Of a stretch of DNA of 64,000 nt, positions 14,468 through 24,518 are shown piece after piece. The stretch is from Blastomonas natatoria (GTDB lineage Bacteria; Pseudomonadota; Alphaproteobacteria; Sphingomonadales; Sphingomonadaceae): contig NZ_QJJM01000009.1 in assembly GCF_003201955.1 (NCBI RefSeq), positions 62,001-126,000 on the forward strand. The letters run 5' to 3'. Position 1 is the first letter of the stretch. Every line of letters starts with the position of its first letter. Under the pieces are notes generated by a model. It saw only the letters and a program-made list of their open reading frames with translations, did no database searches and was not told the origin of the DNA. The position numbers were made by a program, and so were the translations under genes.

Positions 14468-16921
14468 ATGAACCGTTCGCTTGCACTCGCCCTGGGGCTC
14501 GCCGCCCTGGCCGTTCCGCTTCAGGCTCAGGCCGCGCCGCCTGCATCAGCCTCAACCAGCCCGATTGCCGGAACGGAAAAGCTCGACGGGCTCTATCCGG
14601 TCCATGTCGACAGGAAGGGCGGGCGCATCCTGCTCTCGCTTCCTGCCGCAGGGGCCGATGGCGTCGTGGCGCGGATGCTTTATGCCACGGCCTTGCGCAC
14701 GGGCCTGGGCTCTGCACCCATCGGGCTCGACCGCGCGGCGCCCGGCCCTGCACAGATGCTGCTCGTTCGCCGCATGGGCAAGAAGGTCGCATTCGAGCTT
14801 GAGAATCCGCGGTTCCGGGCCAGCAGCGGCACGCCTGCGGAACAGGCGGCTGCCGCCAATGCCTTTGCCACCTCGCTGATCTGGATGGGCGATGCCATCG
14901 AAGGGCCCGACGGGCGGCTGCTCGTCGATATCGCGCCATTCCTGGCACGCGACACGCGCAACGTCACCGCGCAGCTCAACAGCAGCGGCGAGAAGGGCTG
15001 GCGGCTGGTCGATGGCCTGAGCGCGGCCGATCCCAATGCAGTGCGCGCCTTCCCGATGAACCTGGAGTTCGAGGCACGCCAGACCTATGCCAGCGATACG
15101 CCGGGGCTCGAGGTGCGCAACATTGCCCCCGACAGCCGTCAGGTCACACTGGTCGTGCGTCACAGCCTGATTGCCATGCCCGAAAGCGGCTATGTGCCGC
15201 GCCAGTTCGATCCGCGCGGCGGCAGTTTCGCGACGCAGATCCTCGATTTCTCCGCGCCACTCGGCGGCCAGATCGTGCAGAATCTCGCCAACCGCTTCCG
15301 GCTGGAACGGCTCGACCCCGATGCCCCGCGCTCGCGGGTGCGCAAGCCGATTACCTTCTATATCGACAATGCCGCGCCCGAGCCGATCCGCACGGCGCTG
15401 CTCGAAGGCGCATCCTGGTGGAAGCAGGCTTTCGAGGCGGCGGGCTATATCGATGCCTATCGCGTCGAGATCCTGCCCGAAGGGGCCGACCCGCTCGACA
15501 TCCACTACAATGTCGTCAACTGGGTCAACCGGGCGACGCGTGGCTGGTCTTATGGCTATGCCGTAACCGACCCGCGCACCGGCGAGATCCTCAAGGGTGC
15601 GGTGCTGCTGGGGTCGCTGCGCGTTCGCCAGGACATGCTGATCTACGAAGGCTTGGTCGGTGCGGACAAGACCGGAACCGGGGGACCCAACGACCCGGCG
15701 CAGGTGGCGCTGGCGCGCATCCGTCAGCTCGCCGCACATGAAGTCGGCCATGCTCTGGGGTTGATGCACAATTTTGCTGGCAGCACGCAGGATCGCGCCT
15801 CGGTCATGGACTATCCCGCACCGCGCATCGGGTTGAAGGACGGGGTGCCCGACCTTTCCGATGCCTATGGCATCGGGATGGGACGCTGGGATGTCCACGC
15901 GATCGACTGGCTCTATGGCGATCCGGTAAGTGGCGATCCCGATGCCGCCGCGCGCGCCAAGGCGGAAGCAGCCGAGCGCGAGGGGCTGCGCTACGTCTCG
16001 GACGAGAATGCGCGCAGCGTCTCGGCGAGCCAGCCCTGGGGCAGCCTGTGGGATGACGGAGCCGATCCTGTGGCCGAGCTCGACCGGATGATGCAGGTGC
16101 GTTCCGCCGCGGTTTCGCGCTTCGGCCCGGCGGCGCTGGCTGCCGGAGAGCCGATGGCTGCGCTGCGCCGCAAGTTCGTGCCGATATGGCTGGTGCACCG
16201 CTATCAGATCGAGGCGGCGGCCAAGCTGCTCGGCGGGCGCTATTCCGGATATGCCATGGGCCAGCAGGCCGCGTTTCAGGGGGCACCGGTATCTGCTGCC
16301 GAGCAGGTGCGCGCGCTCGAATCGCTGCTCGCCACGATGAAGCCGGAGGGGCTTGATATCCCTGCAACCCTGGTATCGCAGCTGTCTGCCGGCTATTCGG
16401 GAGATTACGACCGCCAGACCGAGATCGAGATCATGCCGATGGCAGGCGCAGCCGCGTTCGATCCGCTGGTCGCGGCGCAAGTGGCGGCGCAGCAGACCCT
16501 GAACGCGCTGCTCGCGCCCGAGCGGCTGGCGCGCATGGCAGAGCAGCATCGCGCCGACAATGCCATTCCCGGCGCGCACACGGTTGCGCAGCGGTTGCTG
16601 GCCCTTGCCGATGCGCCGGTCGCCAACGCAAGGCTGGGCGCAATCCGACGGGCGTTGGGCACGCGGATCATGGTGTCGCTCGCCAGAGCGGCGGCGTCAC
16701 CCGATGCTGGCGTCGATGCCGCGACGCGGATCGATCAGGCGCTGCACGAATGGGCCGATGCGCAGACCGGCAAGCGCTTTGCCGATCCGGCAGATCGGGC
16801 CTGGGCGCTCTCGACCGCGCGATTGCTCAGCGATCGCGACGCGTTGAAGGCCATGTTGGCAAGCGACAAGGCCGATCTGCCAATTCCGCCCGGCATGCCG
16901 ATCGGCAGCCTGGAAGACTAG
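14468..16921 (+). CDS. Zinc-dependent metalloprotease, DUF5117/DUF5118 type
   Basis: This 817-residue exported protein has a signal peptide (about 1-22, ending QAQA). An extended zincin motif HEVGHALGLMHNF has its zinc ligands at His424, His428 and His434 (HExxHxxGxxH), and a Met-turn-like VMDYPAP follows. The domain order matches the DUF5117-zincin family common in Sphingomonadales and Bacteroidetes. It probably degrades periplasmic or surface proteins. It is 43 bases after the PepSY gene and may share that transcript. Confidence 0.85.
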   Translation: MNRSLALALGLAALAVPLQAQAAPPASASTSPIAGTEKLDGLYPVHVDRKGGRILLSLPAAGADGVVARMLYATALRTGLGSAPIGLDRAAPGPAQMLLVRRMGKKVAFELENPRFRASSGTPAEQAAAANAFATSLIWMGDAIEGPDGRLLVDIAPFLARDTRNVTAQLNSSGEKGWRLVDGLSAADPNAVRAFPMNLEFEARQTYASDTPGLEVRNIAPDSRQVTLVVRHSLIAMPESGYVPRQFDPRGGSFATQILDFSAPLGGQIVQNLANRFRLERLDPDAPRSRVRKPITFYIDNAAPEPIRTALLEGASWWKQAFEAAGYIDAYRVEILPEGADPLDIHYNVVNWVNRATRGWSYGYAVTDPRTGEILKGAVLLGSLRVRQDMLIYEGLVGADKTGTGGPNDPAQVALARIRQLAAHEVGHALGLMHNFAGSTQDRASVMDYPAPRIGLKDGVPDLSDAYGIGMGRWDVHAIDWLYGDPVSGDPDAAARAKAEAAEREGLRYVSDENARSVSASQPWGSLWDDGADPVAELDRMMQVRSAAVSRFGPAALAAGEPMAALRRKFVPIWLVHRYQIEAAAKLLGGRYSGYAMGQQAAFQGAPVSAAEQVRALESLLATMKPEGLDIPATLVSQLSAGYSGDYDRQTEIEIMPMAGAAAFDPLVAAQVAAQQTLNALLAPERLARMAEQHRADNAIPGAHTVAQRLLALADAPVANARLGAIRRALGTRIMVSLARAAASPDAGVDAATRIDQALHEWADAQTGKRFADPADRAWALSTARLLSDRDALKAMLASDKADLPIPPGMPIGSLED

Positions 16922-17079
16922 GGCAGGTCCCGTCCGCTCCGGTTGCACGGACTGCATTCAGGGTCCGCCATTGGGGCGGTTTTCTGCGCGACGGGGCCCA
17001 GCTTATGGGTCTTGCACCACGATTGCTATGTCTTATACTGTTTGCAAAAAACAGAAAACCGTGCAGGTGAGGCTGGGCA

Positions 17080-18009
17080 ATGGTGGAGACGGTATCGACC
17101 CGGGTTGTGGGACCATCCGACAGGCTGGGCTATTGGAACGACATTATCGCATCGACCTATCGGGGGATGGTGGTGAACACCGCGCAGAGCCGGTTCGATG
17201 CCCGCTTGAGTCTGTGGGATCTGGGGCCCACCCGCATGGTCCGGCCGCGATCCAGCGCTGCGACCGTCACGCGCCACGCGGATCGATCCACCATCGGCAG
17301 CGAGCGCAAGATCATCGCCCATTTCGTCAACCAGGGGCAGATAGAACTCGTCCATCGCGGGCGTCTGGCGCGGCTTGGGGCGGGCGACATGGCGCTGTGC
17401 GCCGCCGAGGAATATTACCAGTTCAACTGCCAGACCGATCATGAGCTGATGGTCGTCGAACTGGACGGGGATGATCTGGCGCGGCGGTTGCCCGATCTGG
17501 ACGATCATCTGGCGCGCACCATTCCCGGCCATCATCTCGGCTCTCGGATTCTGGGCCGGTTTCTGGGATCGCTGTGGCAGGAGGCGACCACGCCGCTTCC
17601 TCCGGCACTGGCAAGGACGCATTCGGCGGTGCTGATAGACCTTATTGTCGGCTGTCTCGCGCATGATGCCGGCGAGCCCAGCCGTGCCCAGGACCCTGTG
17701 CTGCAGCGGGTACGCGAGGTCATTATGGACCGGCTGGGTGATTTCGATCTTGGCCCGGCGATGATCGCGCACGACACGGGCATCCCCTTGCGGACACTGC
17801 AGGGCATGGCGGCACGGGGTGGCACCACCATCGGCCAGATGATCACCGATCACCGGTTGATCCGTGGCGCGTGGCTGCTCAAGTCCAAGCCGCAGTCGAG
17901 CGTGACCGATATCGCGCTGGAATGCGGCTTTGCCGACCCGTCCTATTTCGCGCGGCGGTTCGTGCAGCGGTTCGGCACCTCGCCCAAGGCCTATCGCACC
18001 GCGCATTGA
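17080..18009 (+). CDS. AraC-family transcriptional regulator
   Basis: This 309-residue regulator has an N-terminal AraC-binding-like sensor (about 20-185) and a C-terminal double helix-turn-helix (about 205-305). The C-terminus includes the family signature SSVTDIALECGFADPSYFAR and RRFVQRFGTSPKAYR. It directly precedes a TonB receptor and aldehyde and alcohol dehydrogenase genes on the same strand and probably activates them in response to an aromatic substrate. Confidence 0.9.
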   Translation: MVETVSTRVVGPSDRLGYWNDIIASTYRGMVVNTAQSRFDARLSLWDLGPTRMVRPRSSAATVTRHADRSTIGSERKIIAHFVNQGQIELVHRGRLARLGAGDMALCAAEEYYQFNCQTDHELMVVELDGDDLARRLPDLDDHLARTIPGHHLGSRILGRFLGSLWQEATTPLPPALARTHSAVLIDLIVGCLAHDAGEPSRAQDPVLQRVREVIMDRLGDFDLGPAMIAHDTGIPLRTLQGMAARGGTTIGQMITDHRLIRGAWLLKSKPQSSVTDIALECGFADPSYFARRFVQRFGTSPKAYRTAH

Positions 18010-18172
18010 TCCCGTTTTGCCGCGCTGTCGCCATCCCATGATCAAGGGTGGCGCTTTTGTCCGTGTTCTGGCGCGCTCGTCCGCGCCGCCGCCCTGCGCC
18101 ATGCTCTAAGCCATCCCCACAATCACGCTGAAGCCAGGCCGGAAACAGGGCCGGACGAGAGGGGAGAGTTGC

Positions 18173-20824
18173 ATGAAGAGGATGCTTGGTTCCGCAAGCG
18201 CGCTGGCGCTGATCACCGCGCTGATGCCCGCTGCCATGGCGCAGGAAGCCGACCGACTTCAGGCGGATCCGGCCGAGCGGGGCGGCATTCAGGAAATTGT
18301 CGTTACGGCGCAGAAGCGATCGGAAAATGTCCAGGACGTGCCGATCGCCATCACCGCCTTTGGCGGGGAAGCCCTGCAGGAGCGCGGCATTGCCGATATC
18401 TCTTCGCTCAGTGGTCTGGCGCCGAATGTCAATCTGGATGGCGGCACGCCGTTTTCCGGAACATCGGCAGTGCTGTCGGCAACCATCCGCGGGATCGGAT
18501 CGGACGACTTTGCCTTCAACATCGATCCCGGCGTCGGCATCTATCTGGACGGCGTGTTCCTTGCCCGCACCGTCGGGGCCAATCAGGACCTGCCCGATGT
18601 CGAGCGGATCGAGGTGCTGAAAGGGCCGCAGGGCACGCTGTTCGGTCGCAACACGATTGGCGGGGCGGTATCGATCGTGACGCATAATCCGGGCGACGAA
18701 TTCCGCCTGAGCGGTGATCTGACGACCGGCAGCTTCAGCCTGCTGCGCGCGCGTGCCACGATCGACGTTCCGATTGCCGATGGTCTTGCCGCATCGCTGA
18801 CCGGGTCGGTGACCAGCCGCAACGGCTTTCAGCGGCGCATTCCCTATGAGGGTACCGCGGACGAACGGCGGGCGATTGCCAATTCGGACAGCTTCCTCGC
18901 GTTCAACAATGCCGATTATGCGACTGCATCGCGCCAGTCTGGCGACAATTCGATGAGCCTGCGCGGCAAATTGCGCTGGGACGATGGCGGCAGCGTGCGC
19001 GTCACGCTGTCGGGCGATTATACCAACCAGGATTCTCCGGGCCAGACCAGCTCACTGATCGCGGTTTCGTTCCCCGCCGGCCCCTTTGCACCGACCAACC
19101 CCCTGCCGGGTACCGCGATCAATCCGGTCAATCCCAGCGGCGGCTTCCTGTTTGCCGGGCTCTACAATTTCTGCATCAGTTCCACGCCTGCGCAGATCGC
19201 GGCGCGCGGTGCTTCGGCGATCTGCGGAGCGCGCGGCACCAGCGCCTTTCCCGGCGGACTGCTGGCGCCGCTGGCAGGGGTGAATGTCGATGGCAATCCG
19301 TCCAATGATCGCCTGCCATGGGATGGCCGTTTCCTCCTCGACGATCCGGATCTCAGCTATGCGACCGGGCCCTCTTTCAACAAGCTTCAGGCCTGGGGCG
19401 TCGCGGGCAATTTCGAGGCGGATATCGCCGATGGTCTGATGGTCCGGTCGATCACCGCCTATCGCAAGACCAACTGGCGCGCCGGGACCGATGTCGATGG
19501 CTCGCCGCTGAGCATGCTCGAGCTGACCTTTGCGCAGAACCAGAAGCAGTTCAGTCAGGAACTGCAACTGCTCGGCACCGATCTGCTCGACGAGAAGCTG
19601 AACTTCGTGCTCGGTGCCTATTATTTCAACGAAAGCGGGGATCTGCACGATTATGTGACCTTCGACGAAGGCCTGCTGCAGGTCGATGGCCCGAACGAAT
19701 TCGACACCCGCAACTATGCGTTCTTCGGCCAGGTCGATTTCCGCCCCGCCGAGTGGATCGGCATCACTCTGGGTGGCCGCTATACCAGCGAACGCAAGCT
19801 GTTCGAGGGCGGCCAGCAGGACCTGAATGGCGGCAACTACAAGCTGTTCAACTGTGCCACGCCCGATGGCACGATCAATCCGTTCGGCAATTTCCCGCTG
19901 GCACCTCCGGTCGCGGCGGGCGGGCCACCCTGCCTTGCCGCACTCGGCTTTCCCGATCCGACCAACCCGGTGCGGCTCTATGTTCCGGGCGTCAATCGCA
20001 AGACCTTCGATGACTTCTCGCCCAAGATTGGCGTGCAGTTGCACCCGGCCGAAGACGTGATGGTCTATGCCAGCTATTCGCGCGGCTACAAGACAGGCGG
20101 CTGGACGACCCGGCTCACCAACCCGCAAGGCAATGTCGCGCCCGATTTCGACGAGGAGGTCGCCACCACCTGGGAAGCAGGGATCAAGTCGACCCTGCTC
20201 GACCGGCGGCTGCAGCTCAACCTTGCGGCATTCACGACCCGCTACCAGGATGTGCAGCTCAACCAGCAGGTGGGCACCTCGCCTACCATCGACAATGCAG
20301 GCACGGCCCGGATCAAGGGTTTCGAGCTGGAGATGGTGGCCGCGCCGATCAACGGTCTCACGCTCAATGCCTCGCTGGGCTATCTCGACGCCACGTTCAC
20401 CGAATTGTCGGCAAGCGTCTCTCGCCCCGACGTTGCCGGGCCCATTCCGGGTCTGCGGCTGGGGGCAGTTGTCGGCGGCCAGTTGCCCAAGACGGCAAAA
20501 TGGTCGTTCAACTTCAGCCCGCGCTACGAGGTCGATCTGGCCAATGGCGCCTCGATCGTCATGCTGGCAGACTATAGCCACCGCAGCGCGGTGTGGAACG
20601 AGGTGGCGCGCTATCTGCCGCTGCGCCGACCGGCGATCGACATCTTCAACGCCAACATCACCTATCGCGAGCCCGATCGCCGCTGGGAACTGACCGTGGG
20701 CGGGACCAACCTGACCGACAAGCGCTATCTGGTTTCCGCCGGGGCGAACGATGCGGCGGGTGTCTATTTCGGCAGCTTCAACCGCCCGCGCGAATGGTAT
20801 GCGCGGATCGGCTTCAAGTTCTGA
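18173..20824 (+). CDS. TonB-dependent receptor of catabolic locus
   Basis: This 883-residue receptor has a signal peptide (ending PAAMAQ), a TonB-box-like EIVVTAQKRSENVQDVPIAI, a plug with GIGSDDFAFNIDPGVGIYLD and VERIEVLKGPQGTLFGRNTI, and a barrel ending in Phe (ARIGFKF). This type is greatly expanded in sphingomonads and often serves uptake of aromatic or plant-derived compounds. Placement between an AraC regulator and two dehydrogenases suggests it imports their substrate. GAGGGGAGAG precedes the ATG. Confidence 0.9.
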   Translation: MKRMLGSASALALITALMPAAMAQEADRLQADPAERGGIQEIVVTAQKRSENVQDVPIAITAFGGEALQERGIADISSLSGLAPNVNLDGGTPFSGTSAVLSATIRGIGSDDFAFNIDPGVGIYLDGVFLARTVGANQDLPDVERIEVLKGPQGTLFGRNTIGGAVSIVTHNPGDEFRLSGDLTTGSFSLLRARATIDVPIADGLAASLTGSVTSRNGFQRRIPYEGTADERRAIANSDSFLAFNNADYATASRQSGDNSMSLRGKLRWDDGGSVRVTLSGDYTNQDSPGQTSSLIAVSFPAGPFAPTNPLPGTAINPVNPSGGFLFAGLYNFCISSTPAQIAARGASAICGARGTSAFPGGLLAPLAGVNVDGNPSNDRLPWDGRFLLDDPDLSYATGPSFNKLQAWGVAGNFEADIADGLMVRSITAYRKTNWRAGTDVDGSPLSMLELTFAQNQKQFSQELQLLGTDLLDEKLNFVLGAYYFNESGDLHDYVTFDEGLLQVDGPNEFDTRNYAFFGQVDFRPAEWIGITLGGRYTSERKLFEGGQQDLNGGNYKLFNCATPDGTINPFGNFPLAPPVAAGGPPCLAALGFPDPTNPVRLYVPGVNRKTFDDFSPKIGVQLHPAEDVMVYASYSRGYKTGGWTTRLTNPQGNVAPDFDEEVATTWEAGIKSTLLDRRLQLNLAAFTTRYQDVQLNQQVGTSPTIDNAGTARIKGFELEMVAAPINGLTLNASLGYLDATFTELSASVSRPDVAGPIPGLRLGAVVGGQLPKTAKWSFNFSPRYEVDLANGASIVMLADYSHRSAVWNEVARYLPLRRPAIDIFNANITYREPDRRWELTVGGTNLTDKRYLVSAGANDAAGVYFGSFNRPREWYARIGFKF

Positions 20825-20878
20825 CCTCAACCGACAGGGCGCACGCGATGCGCCCCGTCCCACCTCTGGAGTGCGACG

Positions 20879-22291
20879 ATGAGCCATGATTTCAAGATGC
20901 TGATCGACGGTGAGCTGCTGGGTTCGGACAGCAGCCTTGCCGTGATCAATCCCGCAACCGCCCAGCCTTTCGCATTTGCGCCCAGGGCCGATATCAACCT
21001 GCTCAACCGCGCTGTGGATGCCGCTCGCAGGGCATTTCCCGGCTGGGCCGCGCTGCCGGTGGAAGATCGCTCCGACCGGATCGAACAGCTTGCCGCAGCC
21101 CTTGAAGCGCGCGCAGCGGAATTCGCGCGGCTGCTCACCAGCGAGCAGGGCAAGCCGTTCGATCAGGCGATGGGCGAGGTCATCGGCTGCACCTTCATCC
21201 TGCGTGCCTTTCGCGATCATCGGCTGGAGCCGAAGGTGCTACGCGAACGCGACGGCAACCGGGTGGTCGAGCATCGCCGCCCGCTGGGCGTGGTTGCTGC
21301 GATCACGCCCTGGAACTTCCCGCTCATCCTGCTGATGAACAAGCTTGGCCCGGCACTGATCGCGGGCAACACGATGGTGATCAAGCCCGCACCGACCACG
21401 CCGCTGACGACGCTGCTGTTCGGCGAACTGTGCGGCACGATCCTTCCTGCGGGTGTCGTCAACATCCTGGTCGACGACAATGATCTCGGCGTGCACTTCA
21501 CCACCCATGCCGATGTCGACAAGGTGGCGTTCACCGGATCGACCGCGACTGGAAAGAAGATCATGGCCTCCGCCGCTGGCACCGTGAAGCGCGTGACGCT
21601 GGAGCTGGGCGGCAATGATGCGGCTATCGTGCTCGACGACGTGCCGCCCGGTCTTGCCGCGCGCAAGGTGTTCGACGGTGCGATGGTCAACGCGGGCCAG
21701 GTCTGCGTGGCAGTGAAACGCGCCTATGTGCCCTCGTCGATCTACGATGCGTTCTGCGAGGAGATTGCCGGGCTGGCGCGGGCAGCCATTGTCGATGACG
21801 GTCTGAAGCAGGGCACGATGATCGGCCCGGTGCAGAACCGGATGCAGTTCGAGAAGGTGAGCGAGCTGATTGCCGATGCCGCGCGCACCGGCAAGGTGAT
21901 TGCGGGCGGTGCGCCGCTCGACCGCGACGGCTATTTCATTGCGCCGACGATCGTGCGCGACCTGCCCGAGGACGCACGGCTGGTGCAGGAGGAGCAGTTC
22001 GGGCCGGTGCTGCCGGTGCTGCGCTATGACGATATCGACGATGTCGTCGCGCGCGCCAACGCGTCCGAATATGGCCTGGGCGGCACGGTATGGGGCATGG
22101 ACGTCGACCGCGCCACCGCAGTGGCAGAGCGCATCCAGACCGGCACCGTCTGGGTCAACCATCATCTCGCGATCGAGCCCGACATCCCGTTCCGCGGAGC
22201 AAGGCAATCGGGGCTCGGCGGAGAGCTGGGGGCAGAGGCGCTGCATGAATATACCCAGGCGCATATCGTGAACGCGGTGGCGCTTGCCTGA
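20879..22291 (+). CDS. NAD(P)+-dependent aldehyde dehydrogenase
   Basis: This 470-residue enzyme oxidises an aldehyde to its acid. It has ITPWNFPL (143-150), the nucleotide-site FTGSTATGKKI, the general-base motif LELGG (Glu242) and the catalytic Cys276 in NAGQVCVAVK. Length and motifs are those of class-3/aryl-type aldehyde dehydrogenases. With the adjacent aryl-alcohol-type dehydrogenase it could convert a cinnamyl or benzyl aldehyde to the acid that FerA activates. The exact substrate (coniferaldehyde, vanillin or other) is an inference from neighbours. Confidence 0.87.
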   Translation: MSHDFKMLIDGELLGSDSSLAVINPATAQPFAFAPRADINLLNRAVDAARRAFPGWAALPVEDRSDRIEQLAAALEARAAEFARLLTSEQGKPFDQAMGEVIGCTFILRAFRDHRLEPKVLRERDGNRVVEHRRPLGVVAAITPWNFPLILLMNKLGPALIAGNTMVIKPAPTTPLTTLLFGELCGTILPAGVVNILVDDNDLGVHFTTHADVDKVAFTGSTATGKKIMASAAGTVKRVTLELGGNDAAIVLDDVPPGLAARKVFDGAMVNAGQVCVAVKRAYVPSSIYDAFCEEIAGLARAAIVDDGLKQGTMIGPVQNRMQFEKVSELIADAARTGKVIAGGAPLDRDGYFIAPTIVRDLPEDARLVQEEQFGPVLPVLRYDDIDDVVARANASEYGLGGTVWGMDVDRATAVAERIQTGTVWVNHHLAIEPDIPFRGARQSGLGGELGAEALHEYTQAHIVNAVALA

Positions 22292-22295
22292 GTTT

Positions 22296-22333
22296 CGGCT
22301 CCGTCCGCTTGCCCATTGACCGGGACGGAGCCG
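22296..22333 (+). other. Intergenic hairpin
   Basis: CGGCTCCGTCC (22296-22306) pairs with GGACGGAGCCG (22323-22333) between the aldehyde and alcohol dehydrogenase genes. Without a T-run it is not a classical terminator. It may stabilise or separate the two parts of the transcript. Confidence 0.45.
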
Positions 22334-22392
22334 GATAGCCCTTTCCATGTCGTGATGCTGCGCCATCACTCCCCGGCGGAGAACCTAGACCC

Positions 22393-23508
22393 ATGCCTAT
22401 TTCAGCCAGAGCCGCCGTATCGCGAACCGTCGGCCAAGCGCCTGTTATCGAACCCGTCACCCTGAGCGATCCGCAGCCCGATGAGGTTCTTGTCGAAATC
22501 TGCGCGGTCGGCATCTGCCACACCGACATGGTGATGCGCGACGGCCATCTGCCGGTGCCCTTTCCCGTGGTGCTGGGGCATGAAGGCTCGGGCATCGTCC
22601 GCGCCACCGGCAGCGAAGTGGACGATCTTGCACCGGGCGATGCCGTGGTGCTGAGCTTCATGTCGTGCGGCCATTGCCCGTCGTGCGACCACGACCAGCC
22701 GGCCTATTGCCACAGCTGGGCTCCGCTCAACTTCTTCGGATCGCGCGCCGATGGCACGACCAGTCTTTGCGATGCTTCGGGCCAGTCAGTGCACAGCCAC
22801 ATCTTCGGCCAGTCCTCCTTTGCGACGCACGCGCTGGTCAACCGCCGCAACGCGGTCCGGGTCGATCCCGACCTGCCGCTCGAACTGCTCGGGCCGCTCG
22901 GCTGCGGCATCCAGACCGGCGCGGGGGCCGTGCTCAATTCGTGCCGGGTGCGCGCCGGATCGAACGTTGCCGTGATCGGTGCGGGCGCGGTCGGCCTGTC
23001 CGCGATCATGGCCGCAAGGATCGCCGGGGCGAGCAGGGTCGTCGCGCTAGATATCAATGACGCACGTATTGCACTGGCGCTCGAGCTGGGCGCCAGCCAT
23101 GGCTTCCATTCGGCCAGCGGCACGCTGCTCGATCATGCGCGGGCGGCGGATTGTCCGGCGGGGTTTGACTATATCTTCGATACGACGGGTCTTGCCGATC
23201 TGGTCAATCAGGCAATTCTGGCCCTGGCTCCGCTGGGAGAGCTTGCGCTGGTTGGCGCCTACCCGTTCGGATCACGGGTCATCGCCGATGCCGCGCATCT
23301 GATGAGTGCCGGGCGCGTCGTGCGCGGCGTAGTCGAGGGCAGCGCCGATCCGCAGAGCTTCATTCCGCTGCTGATCGACCATTATCGCCAGGGCCGCTTC
23401 CCGTTCGACCGGCTTGTCGAGTTTTTCGAATTCGAAGACATCGAGGGTGCGATTGCCGCCGGAGAGAGCGGCAGGGTGGTCAAGCCCATCGTGCGGATGC
23501 CGGTCTGA
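22393..23508 (+). CDS. Zinc-dependent aryl-alcohol-type dehydrogenase
   Basis: This 371-residue medium-chain dehydrogenase has a catalytic zinc Cys in VGICHTD, GHEGSGIV, a structural zinc set CGHCPSCDHDQPAYC and a Rossmann motif GAGAVGLSAIMAA. The sequence is of the aryl-/benzyl-alcohol dehydrogenase type. It would oxidise an aromatic alcohol to the aldehyde handled by the preceding aldehyde dehydrogenase. It is the last gene before a strong terminator. Confidence 0.87.
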   Translation: MPISARAAVSRTVGQAPVIEPVTLSDPQPDEVLVEICAVGICHTDMVMRDGHLPVPFPVVLGHEGSGIVRATGSEVDDLAPGDAVVLSFMSCGHCPSCDHDQPAYCHSWAPLNFFGSRADGTTSLCDASGQSVHSHIFGQSSFATHALVNRRNAVRVDPDLPLELLGPLGCGIQTGAGAVLNSCRVRAGSNVAVIGAGAVGLSAIMAARIAGASRVVALDINDARIALALELGASHGFHSASGTLLDHARAADCPAGFDYIFDTTGLADLVNQAILALAPLGELALVGAYPFGSRVIADAAHLMSAGRVVRGVVEGSADPQSFIPLLIDHYRQGRFPFDRLVEFFEFEDIEGAIAAGESGRVVKPIVRMPV

Positions 23509-23535
23509 TCGCCACCGCCTGAACGTCCGGTACAG

Positions 23536-23570
23536 GGCCCCGTCCGGAATTATCCGGGCGGGGCCTTTTT
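23536..23570 (+). terminator. Intrinsic terminator after alcohol dehydrogenase
   Basis: GGCCCCGTCCGG (23536-23547) pairs with CCGGGCGGGGCC (23554-23565) and is followed by TTTTT. It separates this operon from the convergent ferB gene. Confidence 0.88.
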
Positions 23571-23571
23571 G

Positions 23572-24417
23572 TCAGTCCTGTCCCGTCTGTGCTGCCGCCT
23601 TGTCGAGATCATAGGAACCCAGGCCAGGCTTGTAGCTTTTCTCGTCGATGAACTGGCGGATACCTTCCTTGCGACCGTCGGTCTTGTCGTGGAAATTCGC
23701 CGCTTCCTGCATGCGGACCAGATAGTCCTCGGCCTCGTCATAGGTCATCACGCCGACCCTTCGCACCGCATCCTTGGCAAATTTCAGCGCGACGGGGTTC
23801 TTCTTGAGCAGCAGCTGCGCCACCTCGGTCGTGCGCGCCTCCAGCCGCTCGAGCGGGACGCTTTCGTTGACCAGCCGGATCGCGCTCGCCTGCTTGCCGT
23901 CGATCAGCTCGCCGGTCAGCGTCAACCACATCGCATCGCGCATTGGCAGCAGATCGACAACCACCTTGGTCACGCCGCCACCGGGCAGGATGCCCCAGTT
24001 GATCTCCGACAGCCCGAATTGCGCCTCGTCGGCGCAGATCGCCAGATCGCAGGCGAACAGCGGACCGAAACCGCCGCCGAAGCACCAGCCGTTGACCATC
24101 GCGATCGTCGGCTTCTGGAACCAGCGCAGGCGTCGGAACCAGCCATAGCTCTCGCGCTGCGACTTGCGCACGCCGCGCAGGCCCTGCGCTTCGGTCTCGC
24201 GGAAATATTCCTTGAGGTCCATGCCGGCAGACCAGCTGTTGCCTTCGCCACCCAGCACCAGCACGCCGACATCGTCGCGATACTCCAGATCGTCGAGCAC
24301 CTCCATCATCTGGCGGTTGAGTGCAGGGTTCATCGCGTTGCGCTTTTCGGGACGGGCGAATTTCACCCATGCGATGCGGTCTTCCACCCGCACCGAAACG
24401 ACCGGTTGTTCAGACAT
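23572..24417 (-). CDS. ferB: Feruloyl-CoA hydratase/lyase
   Basis: This 281-residue crotonase-fold enzyme hydrates feruloyl-CoA and splits it to vanillin and acetyl-CoA. The oxyanion-hole segments SAGMDLK (63-69) and GGGFGP (114-119) are present. So is the segment FQKPTIAMVNGWCFGGGFGP, with Glu138 in SEINWGILPGGG, which is typical of p-hydroxycinnamoyl-CoA hydratase/lyases rather than ordinary enoyl-CoA hydratases. The ATG at 24417 has AAAGGAGT upstream on the minus strand. An operator-like half palindrome lies upstream at 24464-24480. Confidence 0.88.
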   Translation of the reverse strand: MSEQPVVSVRVEDRIAWVKFARPEKRNAMNPALNRQMMEVLDDLEYRDDVGVLVLGGEGNSWSAGMDLKEYFRETEAQGLRGVRKSQRESYGWFRRLRWFQKPTIAMVNGWCFGGGFGPLFACDLAICADEAQFGLSEINWGILPGGGVTKVVVDLLPMRDAMWLTLTGELIDGKQASAIRLVNESVPLERLEARTTEVAQLLLKKNPVALKFAKDAVRRVGVMTYDEAEDYLVRMQEAANFHDKTDGRKEGIRQFIDEKSYKPGLGSYDLDKAAAQTGQD

Positions 24418-24463
24418 TGTCACTCCTTTTCTCTGGATATTCATGCAGAATTCGAGCTTATAT

Positions 24464-24480
24464 TGTTGCTCTAGCATACA
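24464..24480 (-). promoter_or_regulatory. MarR-type operator copy upstream of ferB
   Basis: TGT..(11 bases)..GCATACA sits at the same relation to ferB as the perfect palindrome at 26705-26721 has to ferA. The right half GCATACA is identical and the left half is degenerate. This suggests ferB has its own regulated promoter although it follows ferA by only about 100 bases. Confidence 0.45.
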
Positions 24481-24518
24481 AATTGGGCGCGACCGATCCG
24501 GCTTCCCGGCCGGACGGA

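Noticed and set aside
20822-20870. Hairpin GGGCGCA/TGCGCCC after the TonB receptor as a terminator
   Set aside because: Short stem and no T-run. The aldehyde dehydrogenase gene follows closely and is probably co-transcribed.
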